A stretch of 64,000 nucleotides of DNA from Phyllostachys edulis (Eukaryota > Streptophyta > Magnoliopsida > Poales > Poaceae). The notes below the pieces were generated by a model. It had not been told where the DNA came from. It ran no database searches and saw only the letters and a list, made by a program, of their open reading frames with translations. Below are positions 1 to 10,715 of the stretch, one piece after another; positions within the stretch are counted from its first letter, which is position 1, and each line of letters begins with the position of its first letter. The position numbers and the translations under genes are program-made. The stretch spans positions 55,028,382 to 55,092,381 of the forward strand of contig CM070566.1 of assembly GCA_036346405.1 (NCBI GenBank), given 5' to 3'.

Positions 1-1
1 C

Positions 2-316
2 CCCTGCGAGAGCGGTTCTGACCAGAAGGAAACGGTGCCCACCGGCGGTGGCGAGAGAAAGGACAAAGACAAGACGGCCGCGGGCGCGGGAGCCGGTAAC
101 GTCACGATCGGCGTGCCGGTGCGCACGGTCAATGCAGGCATGCACGAGCTGGTGCCGCCACCGACGTACGGCCACTGGCCATATGCTCAGGGCTTTGTCA
201 TCGACGGCTACTACCACGATGGCGCCGCCTTCTACTACCACCACCACCACTCGCTGTACCCGGAGGTCCCGGACATGTTCAGCGACGAGAACCCCAACGC
301 ATGCGCCATCATCTGA
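2..316 (+). CDS. HIPP C-terminus, copy 1 (5' end outside window)
   Basis: This is the last 104 codons of a heavy-metal-associated isoprenylated plant protein. The protein ends NPNACAII, and its Cys-Ala-Ile-Ile tail is a CaaX prenylation box. The preceding FSDENPNACxxx signature, a His run and the Pro/Gly/Tyr-rich tail are typical of HIPPs. Family members bind metal through N-terminal HMA domains and attach to membranes through the prenyl group; the HMA part is off-window. The frame stays open to the TGA at 314-316. A second copy (1981-2117 plus 11133-11496) aligns closely, but there only copy 2 carries an internal stop. Copy 1 is followed after 22 bp by the LTR of element K. Whether copy 1 is expressed or is the tail of a pseudogene cannot be told from here. 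Confidence 0.72.
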   Translation, partial: PCESGSDQKETVPTGGGERKDKDKTAAGAGAGNVTIGVPVRTVNAGMHELVPPPTYGHWPYAQGFVIDGYYHDGAAFYYHHHHSLYPEVPDMFSDENPNACAII

Positions 317-392
317 GCTTTTTTTGACGAGTGACAGTTGTTGGGTTAATCTTGTTGCATGTGTGCATGGTGCGTTAGTTATTTACATACAT

Positions 393-641
393 TTGTATCC
401 ATGTGTGACAGTTGTTGGGTTAATCTTGTATCCATGCTGTCTGCAACAGATAGTCTTATAGACTATCTGTTGCAGACAGCATGGATACAACAGCAAAACA
501 ATCGTCTATAAAAGTCTTATAGACTGTCTGTTGCATGCCAGACAGCTTCATTCTCTCTCCTTGTTCTCTCTCATCCACATCATTAAAAATCTTACATGGC
601 AAACATTATAGACTGCTGATGTCACCCCACTGTACATGCCC
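393..641. mobile_element. MITE-like insertion in K1 LTR
   Basis: These bases are absent from the other two K LTRs. The right end reads (reverse complement) GGGCATGTACAGTGGGG and is followed by TTA, which fits a Tourist/PIF-Harbinger MITE terminus with a three-base target duplication. The expected matching left terminus is missing. Instead there is a short local duplication of the K LTR start (tgacagttgttgggttaatc). I infer a truncated or rearranged MITE. Confidence 0.5.
426..490. repeat. Perfect 30-bp inverted repeat (hairpin)
   Basis: Arms 426-455 and 461-490 are exact reverse complements separated by the 5-base loop ttata. A shorter related copy (tctataaaagtcttatagac and ctgtctgttgc) follows at about 505-545. 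The structure lies inside the MITE-like insertion. Confidence 0.9.
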
Positions 642-894
642 TTAGTATTAGTTTGCATGTACGTCAGTACGTGTGTGCAAGTACGTTTTAGTTGGAGTCC
701 TCCATATCTATGTTGAGTTCGGTGTGGCAGCATGGACATGAGATTAGGAGTTAGTAGCTGCATAAGATTAGGAGTTAGTAGTTTGCACAATAAGGTTTGT
801 TAGTTGACCTCTTCCACAGGGGTAGTTGCTTGAGAAGCGGATCAAGTGAGTAAACGTGCAGATGCACGTAATGCGTTGAGTCACCATGTATTCC

Positions 895-902
895 TATAAA
901 TA
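895..902 (+). promoter_or_regulatory. TATA box of K1 LTR
   Basis: TATAAATA is conserved at the same LTR position in K2 (11829-11836 and 13222-13229). This is the expected core promoter for the element transcript. Confidence 0.65.
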
Positions 903-1023
903 GAGAGAGTCAATAACGAGAAAAGCACGCAGTTCAGTGCGTCACAAATCCCAGTGTGTTCATCCTGTTCTTGTGTTCACATTCTCGTGTGTGTGTGTGT
1001 GATCTCGCCTCTGATCCAACAAT

Positions 1024-1035
1024 TGATATCAGAGC
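1024..1035 (+). other. Primer-binding site of K1 (mutated)
   Basis: The site reads tgatatcagagc, two bases after the LTR. The canonical initiator-Met-tRNA complement is tggtatcagagc, so one base is changed. K2 keeps the canonical form at 11952-11963. Confidence 0.7.
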
Positions 1036-1059
1036 TTGTGTTCGTGTACACCTCAATCC

Positions 1060-1875
1060 ATGTCGCGTCCGAGCTCGCCGAGAAACGTCACCGGCGACGG
1101 GGGCACTCTGAAGATCGGCGATGGGAGCGTGCCGAAGGCTTCGGCACGTAAGGGCAGCATCTCCCTCCCGTATCCCATGCTCATGAGGAGCGACTACACG
1201 ACTTGAGCTGCGAAGATGAAGGTGTTCATGAGTGCTCAGGGCATGTGGAACGCAATCGTGGATGAGGAGGTGAACGAGAGGCAAGATCAAATGGCGCTCG
1301 CGGCAATCTTCCTCGCGGTGCTGAAAGACATGCTGCTGCTCCTACTGGAGAAGGAGACCACAAAGGAGGCTTGGAACACACTGAAGACGATGCATCTCGG
1401 TGCCGATCGCGTCAAGGAGGTGCATGCACAAAACCTCAAAAGCAAGTTTGATAACTTGCGCTTGAGGGACACCGAACAATTCGATCACTTCATGATGAGG
1501 TTGACGACAATCGTCAGCAAGATACGAGGTCTAGGCGACAAGATGGAAGAGCCCTACATCGTGCGGAAGTTTCTTCGTGCCGTGCCCAAGAAATTCTCTC
1601 CCGTCGTCACCACGATTGAGCAATTCAGCGACATGAAAAATATGTCGATCGAAGAGCTAATCAGGCGCTTAAAGATGCACAAAGAGGGAGAGCGTCGCTA
1701 CAGCAATAGCGATGGAGACAAGGAGCACTTGCTCCTGACGCGCGCAGAGTGGGAGGCCCAATCGTCGAAGCATGAAGGTGAAGGCTCCTCAGGTGGTTCT
1801 AGTGGCGGTAGTGGCCGTCAATACCGAAGAGTTCATAAGGCAAAAGTAAGGTGTTTTAATTGTAATGATTATCAT
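1060..1875 (+). pseudogene. Element K1 gag (copia type), truncated
   Basis: This is a copia-type Gag capsid/nucleocapsid precursor. Translation from ATG 1060 gives a Gag core (GMWNAIVDEEVNERQDQM, LGADRV, a stretch ending IEELI). An in-frame TGA at 1204-1206 replaces the Trp codon of the motif Thr-Thr-Trp. The C-terminal zinc knuckle is started (CFNCNDY, Cys codons at 1852 and 1861). The element is then cut at about 1875, before the His and last Cys, where the sequence diverges completely from K2. The 3' LTR of K1 is therefore missing. No protease, integrase or RT follows. Confidence 0.8.
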
Positions 1876-1980
1876 GACTCGGCCAGCACGAAAATGGTGA
1901 CGCCGTACGCATACTTGCCGTTCACGGTGGTGCTGGTGCCCATCACCACCGACGTGAGCATGTGCCAAGCACCGTCACTG
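1876..1980 (-). pseudogene. Antisense gene fragment of unknown family
   Basis: Between broken K1 gag and HIPP copy 2 lies a GC-rich segment. Read on the minus strand it is open for about 32 codons and contains MGTSTTVNGKYAYGVTIF, which looks like real protein with codon use typical of grass genes. I do not recognise the family. It could be a captured exon, or an antisense segment of a gene once next to HIPP. The plus-strand frame is also open across it, so coding on the minus strand is an inference. Confidence 0.35.
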
Positions 1981-2117
1981 CCGTACAGCTTCTTGCCTTA
2001 CCCACAAGGCCCTCCCGGCAACGCCCAACCCTACCGGCACCGTGGGCCCACCCCCAAGAAATACGACGGCGGTGGCGACAGGAAGGACACCGGCGTGAAG
2101 GGCGATGGCGACAAGGA
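1981..2117 (+). pseudogene. HIPP copy 2, upstream part (split by element L)
   Basis: This part encodes a Pro/Gly linker (GPPGNAQPYRHRGPTPKKYD) and a Lys/Asp-rich stretch (GDGDKD). It stops at the aagga target site of L and resumes in the same frame at 11133 when L and one target copy are ignored. No HMA domain (MxCxxC) is visible upstream, because the gene is replaced by the antisense segment at 1876-1980. This copy is therefore a 5'-truncated fragment. Confidence 0.65.
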
Positions 2118-2335
2118 TGTTGTCGAAGCCTCGTTAGTAATCCTGCGGGCCGAAGCCCGTTGTCGGATTTTCGTCAGTTTTTGTCAATAGCGTAGTTTCA
2201 GGTTCTATTTTCAGTTATGTCTCATGTCTGTTTTAGCTCCCGGCTGAACCGGTCTTGCATGGGCGAGTCAGCAGGGATTTTATTCATTGTTTGTTAACGT
2301 CTTCCACGGCATGATCGGATCATGACGAGTGGTGC
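2118..2335 (+). repeat. L 5' LTR, left piece
   Basis: It matches the first 218 bases of the 3' LTR at 10716. The piece is interrupted after ggtgc by solo LTR M and continues at 6544. Confidence 0.9.
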
Positions 2336-3007
2336 TGTAACAGCCTCAGTTTTAATGAACAGTAATAAAATGCTTTTCATAGCATTTCTGGTCATTTTCA
2401 AAACTTGGGCGTTTTGTTACAATTTAAAACCTCCATTTTTCAATTTTAATCTTAGCCTTGTCTTGAAACTTCAAGAGGAAGTGCATGTCAATGCTTGTCT
2501 TGAGACCAGGAAAGTATTTTATCAAAAACTAGATAAATTATTTTGAGTGAAAATAAATTTTGTCAAAGTTTGAGAAATTGTTTTGACCTTTAGGATAATC
2601 TTTGAGCAAATCTTTTCGGTCAAGTATTTATTTAAGTATTTCAAAATGAGAAACAATGGTTTACAAAATTATCTGGGACATATATCATCCCAGTAGTCTC
2701 TTTGCAAAATTTCGTGATTTTATAAATTTTTTTGATATTTTAAAACCCCGGTCAAAGTTTTGAGGTTGGTTTTGAGTTCAAGTCAACCTTGAACCCAAAC
2801 CCAGTCCTTGGTAATGTAGCGACCCAGCCTAAAACTTGTGTGACCCGGCCTAGTGCCCTTGACCTAGCTCTGTCGGTCGCGCTCAGCCAAACCCTAGGGC
2901 GCGCGTGAGCCGTCCGATCCAAAGCGAGCGAATTAGATGAGTTGAGACTGTCCTAATCTTCCCTCGTAATCTCAACCTTTGGATTCAATCTCTACGGACC
3001 AGATCAA

Positions 3008-3409
3008 CTGGGCCGTTCGGACCTTCCGAACACGCCATGTGATCTAAACCGTTGGATCTTCATCGGACGATCACCATTTTATCGGGCCGCATCTTTTCTT
3101 TAGGGTTAAACCCTCATCGCGTTCCTTTTCTCTCAGCCCTTGGATTTAAATTCCACGGCCACGATCCATTGAGCCGTTCGAACCGTCTGAACGCACCTTG
3201 ATTGTGAGCCGTTGGATTCTAAATCAAGCGCTAGGATCAATTGGGCCGTTCGGACCGCCCGAACAGCCCATTGATCTCCACCGTTGAAATCAAATCCAAC
3301 GGTACAGTTTGATCGCGTTGTAACTCACAGCGCGTATCGATTAAGTGACCGTTGGATTTCGATCGTGTGGTTCAAATGGGTTGGGCCGTTCGGACCGTCC
3401 GAGCGTCCC
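3008..3409 (+). repeat. Four dispersed copies of a GGGCCGTTCGGACC motif in M
   Basis: Near-copies of gggccgttcggaccgtccga sit at about 3010, 3171, 3243 and 3383, upstream of the TATA box. They alternate with short ccgttggat/ccaacgg motifs. The position fits a U3 enhancer array, but this is inference. Confidence 0.6.
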
Positions 3410-3670
3410 AATCAATCTCAGTTGTTCGTTGTTGATCGCACGGTCCACATTTGTTTGAGCTCATTGAAGCGTGTTTTCACTGAGGCTGACAGTGGAGCCT
3501 GCATGTCAGTGACCTATCTTTGTCTCCTTCGCGTGTTGGCACTAGCGCCGAGCTCACCGCCGTCGCGGTGGCGTTGCGCCATGGGTTTTGCAGCATGCAC
3601 TTGACACTTGTCATTCTTTTGCTGCTGTAAGGACACGCATGCGCTACCTTGCCTTCTCCGGTAAGTTGGG

Positions 3671-3678
3671 TATAAAAA
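3671..3678 (+). promoter_or_regulatory. TATA box of solo LTR M
   Basis: TATAAAAA is followed by CCCTAG, and a pyrimidine-rich transcript-start-like region comes after it. It lies about one third into the LTR, as expected for a U3/R boundary. Confidence 0.5.
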
Positions 3679-6543
3679 CCCTAGTTCACCATTTCTGCCA
3701 TTGTTGCTGCCGAAGCTCGTTCTTCCTCAACTACAGCGTAGCTTCTTGTTCTTGCTCTTTGTTCATCTATATCAATGCTTAATTCACATTATTAATGTGG
3801 GTCTTGGTGTTAATTGTAGGTTGAACCGAGAGCTTGTCCTTTGATTGTCCTGAGCACACCCAAAGCACCGCCGTGGTGTTTTCTGTGCTCCGATGAGATT
3901 TTCCTTGTCTCTTTCGCGTCATTTTGTATAATGTGCTATCAGGAACATAACCCCTCAATAAATTTGTTTGTTGATTCCAAGGATCACCAGGGATTGAAGT
4001 TTTCCCCTTTCAGCCATATTAGGGTTCTTCATCCTCAAAACCATTCTGGTGAACCTTATTTCAATTCCTTGATTCTAGAAGCATCCTAGAGCTTTGTTTA
4101 ACCTATTTCAATCTCTCCTTCCTTAAATCTCTAACCAGGTTACCTTGTCGGAGGATATCATCTTATTACCATTTTTGGGTCTTTCATATCGTTATGAAGC
4201 ACTAGAGCTTTTCTGTTCAACATCCAAGTCCAGGTAGTTTCTTTTTTTTGGGGGGGGGGGGATGATAGTAGCTTAAGCTTAAGTCTCTCGACTTAATTAT
4301 GCTTTCAAGTCAGTTTAAGCTCTTAATCTCTGTCTTTGCTATTGTTGTCGGATAGACCGTCAAATTAGCAGTAGGTCCTTATCTGTTAATCCTTGTTAAT
4401 TAAATGTTATTGTAGGTTAATCTTGGTTATTAGCTTTGCTAAATCTAGCTTTAGCTTTAGCCAAAATCTCCTTGCTTAAGGTTCTCACTTTTGGCAAAAC
4501 CTTTTTAGACTGTTCTGTTGTCAGTTCTTCAAAATAGAATAGTGGGGTAGTTTTAGCCTTTAACTCTTGGCTATTAGTGTAAGCAAGTGTTAGGGTAGAT
4601 TATTATCTTTACTAGCAATAGTTATAGCTTAAGCATGTTGCAATTTGCACACTAATATTTTGATCATACATCCTTTTTCAGTATTTTGCTTTCTGGAAGT
4701 TCTTGTTGTTTATTTGGTTTTTACTCTTTTAGATCCTGCTGTTCCTGATGTGAGTGAAAATCATTCTGAGCAACAAGAACCTGAACAAGTGGTTTATTAT
4801 TACCAAGGCAAGCATCCTCTTTGCACCATGTTTATCCCAGATTTTAGTACTTTAGAATTTTACAAAAATAGTGATAATGTTGCATGCTATTTTCTAGAGT
4901 ATTTATGATTTGTGAGTAGCTAGTTACATCCCTCTGTTTATGGCTTATCCTGAATTGAACTCATACACTCATACCTAAGTAGAATCCTTGTACTGTTATT
5001 TTTGTAGCTTTTTGCTTAACCATGCAGGTCTGTAGAATGTTTTGATTGACAAGCTTCTCTTCTCAATCCTGGGAAACATTTTGGTTAAAGAAAATTTTAT
5101 TTTCAGTTCTGTTATTCAGTTTGGGTGAAACTGAATATGAGTTTGTCTCTTACTGTTTGTTTAAATCTGATTTAAATCTGGACAAGTGGATGCTAGTGAT
5201 GGTGCCTTCGTGCACGAGCATGGGTAATGTGGTAGTCTTGTCCAGATCATTAAGGACTGAACTTTGACCCTTTAATTCTAGTACCTCGCGTACTTCCACA
5301 CGTGGTGTATGGGCGCTACTTGGTTAAGTAAGGGGATAATATTATTGAGTTGAGAAGCTGGCGGTGTGAGGACGTATATGTGTTCCATCATATATATGTT
5401 CCGTAGGGCTCCGATTGCAATTTTAATATGTGCAGCGAGCACAAGTTCGAATTTAGTTTATTGGGTCGGCATTCCCGACACAACATATGTGCCCCATTTA
5501 GCAGATGCTATCCGTCATTTGTACTAAGCGGGATTAGTCGCATATGGGTGAATTTACTCAATAATGTCAACTTGCTGAAAAATACCCAATCTTGGTTTAC
5601 CCAGCCGGCACACCAAAGGCAGTGTGTCATTGTTCGGAGGCATCAGAAGGCTTACGGGCTGACTAAGTCGTGTGGGTAAAGATGTACACCCCTGCAGGGT
5701 TAAAAATATTCGAATAGCCGTGTCCACATTTATGGACAACACTGGAGTTGTTGGTTATCAATGTATAGACTTTGTTTTGAAATGGTGGTTTTCTGTTTTC
5801 GGCATGAAGGGTTTTCATGCTTATTGTTGTGGTCGAAGTGGGGAGTCACTTTGATCTTGTTTGATTGTGGTTATAAATTCTGTTATACTTACTGTCGCTT
5901 TAGTCCAAATCTGTTTATAAACTGGCTTTGACAAAAATCAGTAAGTGTAGGACTGAAACTCAGCTTTATGCAAAACTATTGACATTACAACCATCCTATT
6001 GTCAGCCTTATGCGTGTATTCTCTAATCCATTGTTTAGGATCTGGTAAACACTTTCTTTTATTAGTTTTGTGTAAGTCTTGCGAGTACCTTTTGTACTCA
6101 GGTTCTTTAACCACTTGTTGCAGGTGAGGACGGATATCTATACGAAATGCTCGTTAGCGCCGATTCGGGCAACGCTAATGAGTGAAGCTATTTCTATCCT
6201 CCACTCAGTTGCCTTGGGGTTGTTGGGCACACTTGGTGGCTTTGCTGTTTATAAATTTTGGATTCCGCTATAATTTCTCATGTTGGTTAATGCTGATCGG
6301 TTACTTCTGTTAAACCGAATCAGTCTTGTAAAGTTTTGTAATGTATATTGTATCTGTACGCCTTGTATGACTGTGTATACAATGTTGTTGAAGGATATAT
6401 GTGCAATAGTCTTTGATCTTAGGGACTATTGTAGAACATATGTCAGGAACCTGGCAATGTGTATATTCCTTGTTGAAAATTATACTTTCGGGTATAATTA
6501 TTTGACTGGGAATATGCTCAATCCCAGGTGTCCTCACAGGTGC

Positions 6544-6737
6544 TCGCTTCAGGTGGTCATGGCATGGAGATAGGAGGCCACTTTGGCTATGTTTAGGTTG
6601 TTCTGTTGCTTTGAATAAGATGTGAAAAAAAACCAAAAGCTGCGACGTTTTTAGCAACACAAAATCGCCTCAAGTTTTTAAACTGTGTTCTCAATTTCGT
6701 GTGTGTGAGATCGGGTGATCGCCGGGTGTAGCTGACA
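6544..6737 (+). repeat. L 5' LTR, right piece
   Basis: It continues the LTR after M and ends GTGTAGCTGACA. It matches 10934-11127. Left and right pieces together give the full 412 bp. Confidence 0.9.
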
Positions 6738-6739
6738 AT

Positions 6740-6751
6740 TGGTATCAGAGC
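6740..6751 (+). other. Primer-binding site of L
   Basis: tggtatcagagc lies two bases after the 5' LTR and is complementary to the 3' end of initiator Met-tRNA, the usual plant copia primer. Confidence 0.85.
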
Positions 6752-6771
6752 CTTGTGCTCGAGTGCCTGCG

Positions 6772-7900
6772 ATGCCACGCTCCGGATCTCCTCCGTCACG
6801 ACGCTCCAACTCAATGTTGCCTGTCGGCGGGTGCACAGAAGCAAGTGGCAGCGGGGCTAGCCACACTGATGCAAGTGGGAGCAGGGCTGCCCATGCTGCA
6901 CATGGCGCTGACGATAGCCATGGACGGGACATCGTCATCCAGCGGGTTGTCAAGGAGATCGGGGGTGGGGCAGTGTACCCGACCTTGACACACATGAACT
7001 ATGCTGACTGGTGCTTGATGATGAAGTTCATGCTGAAGGCGCGTGGCCTTTGGGATGCAGTCAGCCACGCCGGTGTTCCAGCTCAGGAGGACATGATGGC
7101 CATGGAGGCGATCCTTTGAGCTGTGCCAACGGATGTGTGGTCAACGTTGGCAAATAATAATAGTGCGAAGGAAGCCTGGGACGCATTGAAAGCCACGAAC
7201 CACGAAGGTTGGAAATCAGCACGCGCGCAAGGCGCAGCTGCAGAATCTGCGTCGCAAGTTTGAAGACCTCACTTTCCGAGAAGACGAGACCGTTGATGAT
7301 TTCTCGGTGAGACTCACTGCTCTAGTTAGCAATTTGAGCCTTCTCGGTGATCAGCGCAGGGAGGAGGAGGTGGTGGAAAAGTATTTGTGCGTCGTTCCAG
7401 ATCGCTTCTCCTAGATCACGCTCTCAATTGAGACGCTCCTTGACCTCGAGGAGCTCATGGTTGACGATGTGACTAGACGGCTCAAGGCGGCGGAGGAATG
7501 ATTTGGGAAGGGGCACGGAAAGGGCTGAAGCACCGGCGGAGACAAGCTCTATCTCTCGGAGGAGAGCTCCGGCTCCTCAAGTGCGTGTAAGCCAAGCAAC
7601 GCGCCTTGAGCAGTACGGCAAGCCTTCCGTGGCGGAAAGGCGATGCTTGGGTGGAGACTTCGGCGGCGCCGCAGAGGGACAAGTCTCAAGACAAGTGCCA
7701 AAACTGCGGCAAAGTCGAACACTGGGCACATGAGTGCCGACAACCCAGGCGGGGAGACGAAGCGCACCTCACGAAGGCCGACAACGACGAGCCAGCTCTA
7801 CTGCTGGCGCATGCAATCGCGGTGGCCAAGCCTGCCCAGTGGACACGAACCGCATCTTCCTCGACAAGCCAAAGCTGTTGGGTCTACTCGGGAACGACAG
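6772..7900 (+). pseudogene. L gag region (copia type)
   Basis: ATG 6772 begins a Gag whose core contains MNYADWCLMMKFMLKARGLW. An in-frame TGA at 7117-7119 replaces an Arg codon (CGA to TGA). A frameshift near 7200 moves the frame. Further stops fall near 7415 and 7500. Another shift precedes the zinc knuckle at 7696-7737 (CQNCGKVEHWAHEC, a complete CX2CX4HX4C). Gag normally forms the virus-like particle. This copy cannot give a full protein. Confidence 0.85.
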
Positions 7901-7913
7901 CGACCATCATGAT

Positions 7914-8853
7914 GAAGCTTGGTACCTTAACACAGGTGCCAGCACCGTGACATCTTCGCCGAGCTAGACATCGGCGTCACCAGGAATGTGAGATTCAGGG
8001 ATGGCTCCATCGTCACGGTGCAAGGGCGCGGCACAGTGTTGTTCACGTGCAAGAATGGACAACACCGCGCACTCACTGGTGTCTACTTCATCCCTCTACT
8101 TCGCTCCAACATCATCAGCCTCAGCCAGCTAGATGACAACAGATGCATAGTGCTGATCAAGGAAGGCGTACTGCGGATCCGTGATCAAGACAGGAAGCTG
8201 CTCGCGAAGGTAAATCGAGGGCCTAATCGTTTGTACGTATTGAAGCTGAAGCTAGCACGGCCGATCTGCCTGGCTGCACACCAAGATGACGAGGTGTGGC
8301 GCTGGCATGCCCAGTTTGGCCACCTCAGCTTCGATGGGCTCCGCAAGTTGGCACGAGGAGGTATGGTACGTGGGCTGCCATCGATCGACCACCCAGAGCA
8401 AGTCTGCGACGCGTGCCTCATAGGAAAGCAACGACGCGGATCGTTCCCAGGGGAGGCGAGGTTCCGCGCCACTGAATGGATCGACCTAGTTCACAGCGAC
8501 TTGTGCGGCCCGACGAGTTTTGGGGGGAGGTGGTGACCACTGTGGTGTTCATCTTGAATTGTTCTCAAACACGTAGTCTCACGGGCAAAACACCGTTCGA
8601 GGCATGGCATGGAAGAAAGCTGACGGTTCACTTCATGTGCACGTTCGGCAGTGTGGTGCATATGAAGCTCGTCAAGCCACACCTACAGAAGCTTGAGGAC
8701 AGGAACAGGAAGACGGTGTTCATCGGCTATGAGGATGGATCGAAAGCGTATCGTGTCTACGATCCAGTTGCCAAACACGTTTACATCACGTGTGACGTGG
8801 TGTTCGATGAAGTGGCCAAGTGGGACTGGGATCGTGACGAAGGCACAGCGTAG
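7914..8853 (+). pseudogene. L protease and integrase region, integrase core deleted
   Basis: The protease active site reads WYLNTGAS at 7920-7943, so the catalytic Asp of the usual WYLDTGAS is Asn (codon AAC 7929-7931). The GAG-pre-integrase zinc region follows, with HAQFGHLSF and a C-terminal CDAC near 8410. At about 8510 the text jumps from HSDLCGP straight to PDEFWGE, with a change of frame. Family members carry the D,D,E catalytic core between these two motifs, so several hundred bases are gone. The C-terminal integrase part (KTPFEAWHGRK, FIGYEDGSKAYRVYDP) is present up to the stop at 8851-8853. Confidence 0.85.
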
Positions 8854-9084
8854 ACACTCACCGGCGGGGACATCTTCACGGTGGAGTACGAGATGTAGCA
8901 AGGACCACCACTAGTTGCGGAACCTGTGACTCCACCACCTCACGATGAGGAACCGTGAACTCCATCGCCCGCACACGACGTCGCACCGCAGTCGCCTGAC
9001 GGGGAAGTCGAGTTTGTCTCCCCACCCTCCGACGCCTCTACGATACTCGACGACGACAACGGCGCGCCACATCAGTTTCAGACC

Positions 9085-10640
9085 GTGGACAATGTGTTGG
9101 CCACAGGTCCAGCACTGGAGCTCGACGCCGAGGAACTCCACCTGCTCGCAGCCGAGGAGCTGAGCACCTTCACCGAGGTAGAGCGTGAGGATTACTGGCG
9201 CGCGGCGATGATCGAGGAATTGCAGTGCATCGAAGAGAACAAGACATGGGAGCTTGCGAATCTCTCGACCGGCCACCGTCCGATCGGCATCAAGTGGGTG
9301 TTCAAGGTGAAAAAGAATGAAAAGGGAGACATCGTCAAGAACAAAGCCCGGTTGGTCGCAAAATGATATGTACAGCGCTAGGGGATCGACTTTGACAAAG
9401 TCTTCGCTCTAGTGGCACGGATGGAATTAGTGCGCCTACTCCTCACCATGGCTGCACATGAAGGCTGGACTATGCATCACATGGATGTAAAGTCCGCCTT
9501 CCTCAACGGGGAGCTGTCCGAGGAGGTCTATATCGTGCAGCCGCCCATCTTCATCGACGGTGACCATCTCGACAAGGTGCTCATGCTGAAGAAGGCACTA
9601 TACGGTCTGAGACAAGCGCCACGGGCCTGGAACATCAAGCTGGACACCTGCTTGATTTAGCTCGGGTTCAACCGAAGCGCATCAGAACACACGGTGTATA
9701 CTCGCAGTGAAGGAGCTCCACGGCTCATCGTCGGTGTCTATGTGGATGATCTAATCATCACTGGCCTCGATGAGGATGACATCATCAAGTTCAAGGTCAA
9801 GATGCGCACCTTGTTTAAGATGACTGACCTTGGGCTTCTTTCTTGCTACCTTGGCATCGAGGTACATCAGCTCCAGACCGGCATCACCATTGGCCAGGCG
9901 ACGTAAGCACAAAAGCTTCTGGAGAGCAACGGCATGGACAGGTGCAATCCATGCCAAGTCCCCATGGAGGCCAGGCTGAAGCTCAACAAGGAGGGAGTGG
10001 GGAAACCAGTGGATGCCACTCAATACCAGAGCCTCATGGGAGTGCTGCGCTATCTGGCTCACACCCGCCCGGACATCACATATGCTGTGGGCTATGTGAG
10101 CCGGTTCATGTTGGTGCCCAAGGAAGACCACCTCGCTGTGGTAAAACACATTTTGCACTATGTTGCAGGAACGATGGATTTTGGGTGTCTATACCCAAGG
10201 AAGAAGGAGGAGCGGCCTGCACTGATGGGGTTCAGTGATAGTGATGTGGCCGGTGACATTGATGATCCCAAAGCACTTCAGGTGTCCTCTTATTCCTCAG
10301 CCAAAGCCCAATCAGCTAGCAAACTCAGAAGCAAAAGGTTGTGGCGTTGTCTTCGTGTGAGGCAGAATACATCGCGGCAACCTCAGTTGCTTGCCAGGGC
10401 ATATGGTTGGTGAGGCTGCTGAGTGATCTCACCGGAGAAGCAGCTCAGGCAGTTGAACTCAAGATGGACAACATGTCAGCGATCTCACTCTGCGGCAACT
10501 CGGTATTCCACGACAGGAGCAAACACATAGATACCAGGTATCACTTCATTCGAGATAGCATCAATGCAAGGAAGATCAAGGTGAGACACACTAGGACAGA
10601 AGAACAGCTTGCAGACATACTGACGAAGTCACTCAGTTGA
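9085..10640 (+). pseudogene. L reverse transcriptase and RNase H, with stops
   Basis: Copia-type RT is readable from about 9085: IGIKWVFKVKKNEKGD, then AFLNGELSEEVY, LYGLRQAPRAW and the catalytic YVDD at 9739-9750. RNase H follows, ending with SSCEAEYIAAT, a DNMSAISL block and HIDTRYHFIRD. In-frame stops occur at 9364-9366 (TGA), 9379-9381 (TAG), 9658-9660 (TAG) and 9904-9906 (TAA). A frameshift near 10270-10340 puts RNase H in another frame. Several of the stops are single transitions from Gly or Gln codons, consistent with decay by deamination. Confidence 0.9.
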
Positions 10641-10704
10641 GTCAAGTTCCATGACCTCTGAGCACGAATTGGAGTTTCTGAAGTTGGTAGAGTGTGTCAG
10701 GATT

Positions 10705-10715
10705 AGGGGGAGAAG
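10705..10715 (+). other. Polypurine tract of L
   Basis: The purine run agggggagaag abuts the 3' LTR and serves as the plus-strand primer. Confidence 0.8.

Larger units (their letters stand above)
339..1021 (+). repeat. Element K1, 5' LTR (copia-type, with internal insertion)
   Basis: The LTR begins TGTTGGGTTAATC and ends GATCCAACA. It matches the two LTRs of K2 (11519-11949 and 12914-13346) apart from about 250 extra bases at roughly 393-641. A TATA box (TATAAATA) lies at 895-902. The LTR is fused directly to the HIPP 3' untranslated sequence, with the same junction as in copy 2. Confidence 0.85.
2336..6538 (+). mobile_element. Solo LTR M (large, about 4.2 kb)
   Basis: This sequence splits the L 5' LTR exactly. 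It starts TGTAACAGCC, ends CCTCACA, and is flanked by the 5-bp duplication ggtgc (2331-2335 and 6539-6543). It has no long reading frame, no primer-binding site and no second LTR, so I read it as a solo LTR left by LTR-LTR recombination. A TATA box is at 3671-3678. The size and TGTAAC start resemble large-LTR gypsy elements of grasses, but the family is not identified. The 3' half (about 3780-6538) holds nothing else I can name. Confidence 0.8.

Noticed and set aside
48..461. 137-codon frame overlapping the HIPP tail
   Set aside because: It is a shadow in another frame. The HIPP frame carries the family's C-terminal signature and CaaX box.
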